DNA of 32,981 bases, taken from positions 1-32,981 of the forward strand of contig JAHHRC010000006.1 in NCBI GenBank assembly GCA_020026035.1, read 5' to 3'. Position numbers and translations under genes: made by a program. Shown here piece after piece: positions 30,607-32,981 of this stretch. The stretch is from Erysipelotrichaceae bacterium. Lineage in GTDB: Bacteria > Bacillota_I > Bacilli_A > Erysipelotrichales > Erysipelotrichaceae. The first letter of the stretch is position 1; the number at the start of each line of letters is the position of its first letter. The notes beneath the pieces are model-generated. The model saw only the letters and a list, made by a program, of their open reading frames with translations, had not been told where the DNA came from and ran no database searches.

Positions 30607-32292
30607 ATGGATACGGAGGCCGTTTTTCAAATGACTTTAGAAGCGCTTCATTTACAGGACATATTAGGTGGGTTTGGCCTATTTATGTTTGGCATTACCT
30701 ATATGGGAGATGGGTTAAAGCAAGCAGCTGGTGATAAGCTGCGTGATTATATTGATAAATATACGAAAAATCCTTTCTCGGCATTCCTTATTGGTATTGT
30801 GATTACGGTTGTTATGCAATCGAGTTCAGCATCGACAGCAGTTACGATTGGTTTGGTTCGTGCAAGTCTTATGACTCTTGAACAAGCTGCGGGAATTATT
30901 GTTGGTGCAAACGTTGGTTCAACGATTACATCGTTCTTGATTTCGTTGAATATTGGGAAGTATACAATGTTTGTGATCTTCCTTGGGGCGATGTTTATTG
31001 CCTTTTCGAAAGCAAGAAAATTGCGTTATGCAGGGGATGTATTGTTTGGGTTTGGACTGATGTTCTTTGGTTTGAACTTTATGGGCGATGCCTTGTCTGG
31101 GTTGAAAGATTTGCCTGAGTTTGCAGGATTTGCAATGACGATGAGTAATTCACCGTTCTTGTCGATGGTAGCTGGGGCGATTATGACGGCGTTGGTACAA
31201 GCTTCTTCGGCAACGATTGGTGTTGTGCAGAAGATGTATCAAGGTGGGGCTCTTAGCTTTACGGCGGTTCTTCCGTTTGTGTTTGGTGCAAATATTGGTA
31301 CGACGATTACAGGTATTTTTGCCTCGGTTGGAGGATCTACTGCATCCAAGCGTACAGCAGCGATTCATACGATGTTTAACGTTGTAGGAACGACTGTTGG
31401 CATGTTGTTACTGAAGCCGTATTCGGCGTTTATTAAGGCGTTAACGGCAAATATGAATTTGAATCCGATGATGGAGATTGCCTTTGCGCATATTATATTT
31501 AACTCGTTAGCTGCACTTTGTTTCTTCCCATTCTTGAAGCAGATTTGTGCATTGATCAAGCGGGTGATTTCGGGTACTGAAACAAAGCGTCGGACGTTGG
31601 ATATTCCAGAATTGGATCCAACCCTTGCAAGATCACTTCCATCTGCTGCGATTACCGCTGGTATTCGTGCGGTTGAGCAAATGGGGCTTGCGGTAAAGGA
31701 TGACGTTGTTGAGTGTAATCAGTTCTTGTATAAGATGGATGATATGGAAATCTTTGAGTCCTTGAAACAGAATGAAACGGATATCAACCGTTTGGATACG
31801 AAGATTACAACGTACTTTATTCAAGTATCTCGTTCGCAGAATTTATCGATTCAGGATGAAAACGATATTCGTATGAATCTTGAGGTGATTAAGAACTTAG
31901 AACGTATTGGGGACTTGAATATGAATGTCTCAGAATTCTTTGTGATGGTAAGTGAACGCAATGAAACGTTCTCAGAAGAAGCACAAAGAGATATCAATAA
32001 GATGTTTACGGTATTCAATGAGATGTTTAATTTGACGATGGATATCTATGCGACAAAGTCTTTGGAAAAGGCAGATCAATTAACTGCTTTGGAACAAGAG
32101 TTAGACCATTTGGAATATACATTGCGTCAAGATCACTTCTTGCGGATGTCGATGTCTGGTTGTACTTCAGCAATTGGGGCTTCGGTATACTGTGACATTC
32201 TTGCCAACTTAGAGCGTATGGGTGACCATACTTGCAATATTCTAAGAGCGGTAAGAGAGTCATTGGAAGTTGAAAGTAGTAAAATTAGTTAA
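30607..32292 (+). CDS. Na/Pi cotransporter family protein with PhoU-like domain
   Basis: 561 residues. Two inverted PF02690 repeats carry the phosphate-site motifs VVMQSSSASTAVTIG (about 60-75) and ALVQASSATIGVVQ (about 195-210), with GANVGST and GANIGTT after each. The C-terminal 200 residues (about 345-555) are helical and PhoU-like, with E-x3-RIGD and ERMGDH blocks that bind metal in PhoU. NptA-type proteins import phosphate with sodium; the PhoU domain may gate or sense. The ATG at 30607 follows GTTGGGG; an ATG at 30631 with GGAGG 10 bases away is possible and would shorten the protein by eight. Confidence 0.92.
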   Translation: MDTEAVFQMTLEALHLQDILGGFGLFMFGITYMGDGLKQAAGDKLRDYIDKYTKNPFSAFLIGIVITVVMQSSSASTAVTIGLVRASLMTLEQAAGIIVGANVGSTITSFLISLNIGKYTMFVIFLGAMFIAFSKARKLRYAGDVLFGFGLMFFGLNFMGDALSGLKDLPEFAGFAMTMSNSPFLSMVAGAIMTALVQASSATIGVVQKMYQGGALSFTAVLPFVFGANIGTTITGIFASVGGSTASKRTAAIHTMFNVVGTTVGMLLLKPYSAFIKALTANMNLNPMMEIAFAHIIFNSLAALCFFPFLKQICALIKRVISGTETKRRTLDIPELDPTLARSLPSAAITAGIRAVEQMGLAVKDDVVECNQFLYKMDDMEIFESLKQNETDINRLDTKITTYFIQVSRSQNLSIQDENDIRMNLEVIKNLERIGDLNMNVSEFFVMVSERNETFSEEAQRDINKMFTVFNEMFNLTMDIYATKSLEKADQLTALEQELDHLEYTLRQDHFLRMSMSGCTSAIGASVYCDILANLERMGDHTCNILRAVRESLEVESSKIS

Positions 32293-32297
32293 GATGG

Positions 32298-32324
32298 AAG
32301 CACTTAGGAAACTAGGTGCTTTTT
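32298..32324 (+). terminator. Intrinsic terminator after the Na/Pi gene
   Basis: AAGCACTTAG (32298-32307), GAAA loop, CTAGGTGCTT (32312-32321): ten pairs including one G-T, followed by TTT. The DUF1294 gene begins shortly after, with AGGAGAG at 32328-32334. Confidence 0.88.
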
Positions 32325-32340
32325 GATAGGAGAGAGTGGC

Positions 32341-32610
32341 ATGGATGGTTTGTTTTTGTATTTGCTAGTTTTGAATGTGATTGGGTTTGTGATGTTTGGT
32401 GTGGATAAGTTTAAGGCGAAAAAAGATTTGTGGCGTATTAGTGAGAAGGCACTCTTTGGGGTTGCGTTATGTGGTGGTGTCGTTGGTGCGATGGTTGGGA
32501 TGCATGTGTTTCGGCATAAGACCAAGCATACCTCGTTTGTCATCGGCATGCCTTGTATTCTTGTGTTGTGGATTGTGCTTTTGGTGTATTTGGAGATGCA
32601 GTTGGCGTAA
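32341..32610 (+). CDS. DUF1294 family small membrane protein
   Basis: 89 residues from the ATG at 32341, 6 bases after AGGAGAG. Three hydrophobic helices are visible. NVIGFVMFGVDKFKAKKDLWRISEKALF is the family signature (DK-x-A-x7-R-I-x-E), followed by GGVVGAMVGMHVFRHKTKH, also diagnostic. The function of DUF1294 proteins is unknown; in some fusions the domain is attached to cold-shock domains. No partner is suggested by the neighbours. Confidence 0.88.
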   Translation: MDGLFLYLLVLNVIGFVMFGVDKFKAKKDLWRISEKALFGVALCGGVVGAMVGMHVFRHKTKHTSFVIGMPCILVLWIVLLVYLEMQLA

Positions 32611-32655
32611 TCACATGATTTAACATATTCTTGCCAAATTTGTTTGATATAGGTT

Positions 32656-32664
32656 TGATACTAT
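32656..32664 (+). promoter_or_regulatory. Extended -10 promoter of the candidate small RNA
   Basis: TG-A-TACTAT is a good extended -10, predicting a start near 32671. The -35 position (AAATTT) is poor. Upstream from 32611 the DNA is AT-rich with no other feature. Confidence 0.55.
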
Positions 32665-32670
32665 ATACAT

Positions 32671-32776
32671 GCAAGGGAGATAAGCCCTTGTGGTAACGTT
32701 GGATTTCCCCCTTTTTAACCGACGTTAATCATTCCCCCTTTAAAATGAATCTAGAAATAAGCCCGTTAGGGTTTTT
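32671..32776 (+). ncRNA. Candidate small regulatory RNA with two C-rich loops
   Basis: About 106 nt without an open reading frame. Hairpin 1 is CAAGGG (32672-32677) / CCCTTG (32685-32690). Hairpin 2 is AACGTTGG (32695-32702) / CCGACGTT (32719-32726), and its loop shows TTTCCCCCTTTTT. A second unpaired ATTCCCCCTTTA lies at 32731-32742. The RNA ends at AAGCCC-GTTA-GGGTTT (32759-32774), then more T, an intrinsic terminator. C-rich single-stranded motifs that pair with Shine-Dalgarno sequences are typical of regulatory RNAs of Bacillota (for example FsrA and the csRNAs). I do not recognise a named family; 6S RNA was considered and set aside. Confidence 0.65.
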
Positions 32777-32786
32777 TCTTTTGTAG

Positions 32787-32807
32787 GCACCTTGGTTGGT
32801 GCTTTTT
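32787..32807 (+). terminator. Second terminator before sbcD
   Basis: GCACC (32787-32791) and GGTGC (32798-32802) with a 6-base loop, followed by five T. Either a back-up for the small RNA or a separate insulator. Between here and 32878 a TG-C-TAGAAT near 32860-32868 may be the sbcD promoter. Confidence 0.75.
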
Positions 32808-32893
32808 ATATTATTTCTATGTTTCATCGGTTTTAGCTATACCAAAAATAGGACAAGTGTGCTAGAATATACACAAAGAGAGGGTGGTGTAAG

Positions 32894-32981
32894 ATGCGTT
32901 TTATTCAATTAGCAGATTTACATTTAGGTCGTAAGATGAATGGATTTTCATTGATTGAAGACCAACAAGAAGTATTAGATC
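32894..32981 (+). CDS. sbcD: Exonuclease SbcD, N-terminal fragment
   Basis: Only 29 residues are in the window: MRFIQLADLHLGRKM continues with a segment ending EDQQEVLD. The ADLHLG block (D8, H10) is the first metal-binding motif of the SbcD/Mre11 calcineurin-like nuclease, and GRK/R followed by a short insert and L-x-EDQ is highly characteristic. SbcD works with SbcC to process DNA hairpins and ends. AGAGGGTGG lies 7 bases upstream of the ATG. The rest lies beyond the right edge. Confidence 0.9.
   Translation, partial: MRFIQLADLHLGRKMNGFSLIEDQQEVLD

Noticed and set aside
32671..32776. 6S RNA.
   Set aside because: No long rod with a central bubble and no pairing between 5' and 3' ends; the RNA instead has separate short hairpins and C-rich loops.

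Overview
The window looks like chromosomal DNA of a low-GC Gram-positive bacterium (Bacillota). The type II-A CRISPR locus, the lactococcin-972-type bacteriocin cassette, the lipoprotein signals, the strong AGGAGG ribosome sites and the frequent TTG/GTG starts all fit. The protein flavour recalls Erysipelotrichia, but that placement is a guess from reading, not a search.

Layout. (1) 1-4330: the 3' end of a DUF262/DUF1524-type restriction nuclease with a DUF4357-like tail, a lysine-rich small protein, then marR-pirin-TMEM175-like channel-YjdI-like ferredoxin-YjdJ-like acetyltransferase-nitroreductase, closed by a strong terminator. (2) 4331-11850: a complete type II-A CRISPR-Cas system. A divergent tracrRNA (minus strand) is followed by cas9-cas1-cas2-csn2, the Cas genes joined by start/stop overlaps, and by an array of 17 repeats and 16 spacers. 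The tracrRNA reproduces the SpCas9-type bulged duplex and ends in an intrinsic terminator. (3) 11940-21710: a ten-gene iron-uptake operon of the FTR1/P19 (FetMP) type: FTR1 permease, P19-like lipoprotein, DUF2318 membrane protein, two FtsX/MacB-like permeases, an ATPase, an FMN-binding lipoprotein with a flavinylation motif, a DUF4418 protein, a third permease and a second ATPase. (4) The last ATPase gene is interrupted 15 codons before its end by a 348-nt ORF-less group I intron, whose P1, P3, P4, P5, P7, P8 and P9 pairings can be mapped by eye. Removing it restores an in-frame 227-residue ATPase. The insertion lies directly after TTTAT, which recalls IS605-type or IStron elements. (5) 21960-25145: a divergent, cysteine-containing lactococcin-972-like bacteriocin with its membrane protein and ATPase, behind a perfect 30-bp palindrome. 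(6) 25134-32610: mutY and uraA/pyrP-type permease on the minus strand, then a DUF2974 hydrolase, a TIGR01212 radical SAM protein, a TRIC-type channel, a Na/Pi cotransporter and a DUF1294 protein. (7) 32611-32981: a probable small RNA with two C-rich loops and the start of sbcD.

How the parts may work together. In the iron operon, the P19-like lipoprotein would capture iron, the flavin lipoprotein and DUF2318/DUF4418 proteins could handle redox steps outside the membrane, FTR1 would transport the ion, and the ABC parts would drive an associated process. The two C-rich motifs of the candidate small RNA are each perfectly complementary over 9 nt to the ribosome site of the FTR1 gene, which suggests, but does not prove, post-transcriptional control. 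In the CRISPR locus the tracrRNA promoter sits inside the ribosome-binding/start region of cas9, and the candidate cas9 promoters lie beyond the tracrRNA gene, so the cas9 leader would be antisense to the whole tracrRNA.
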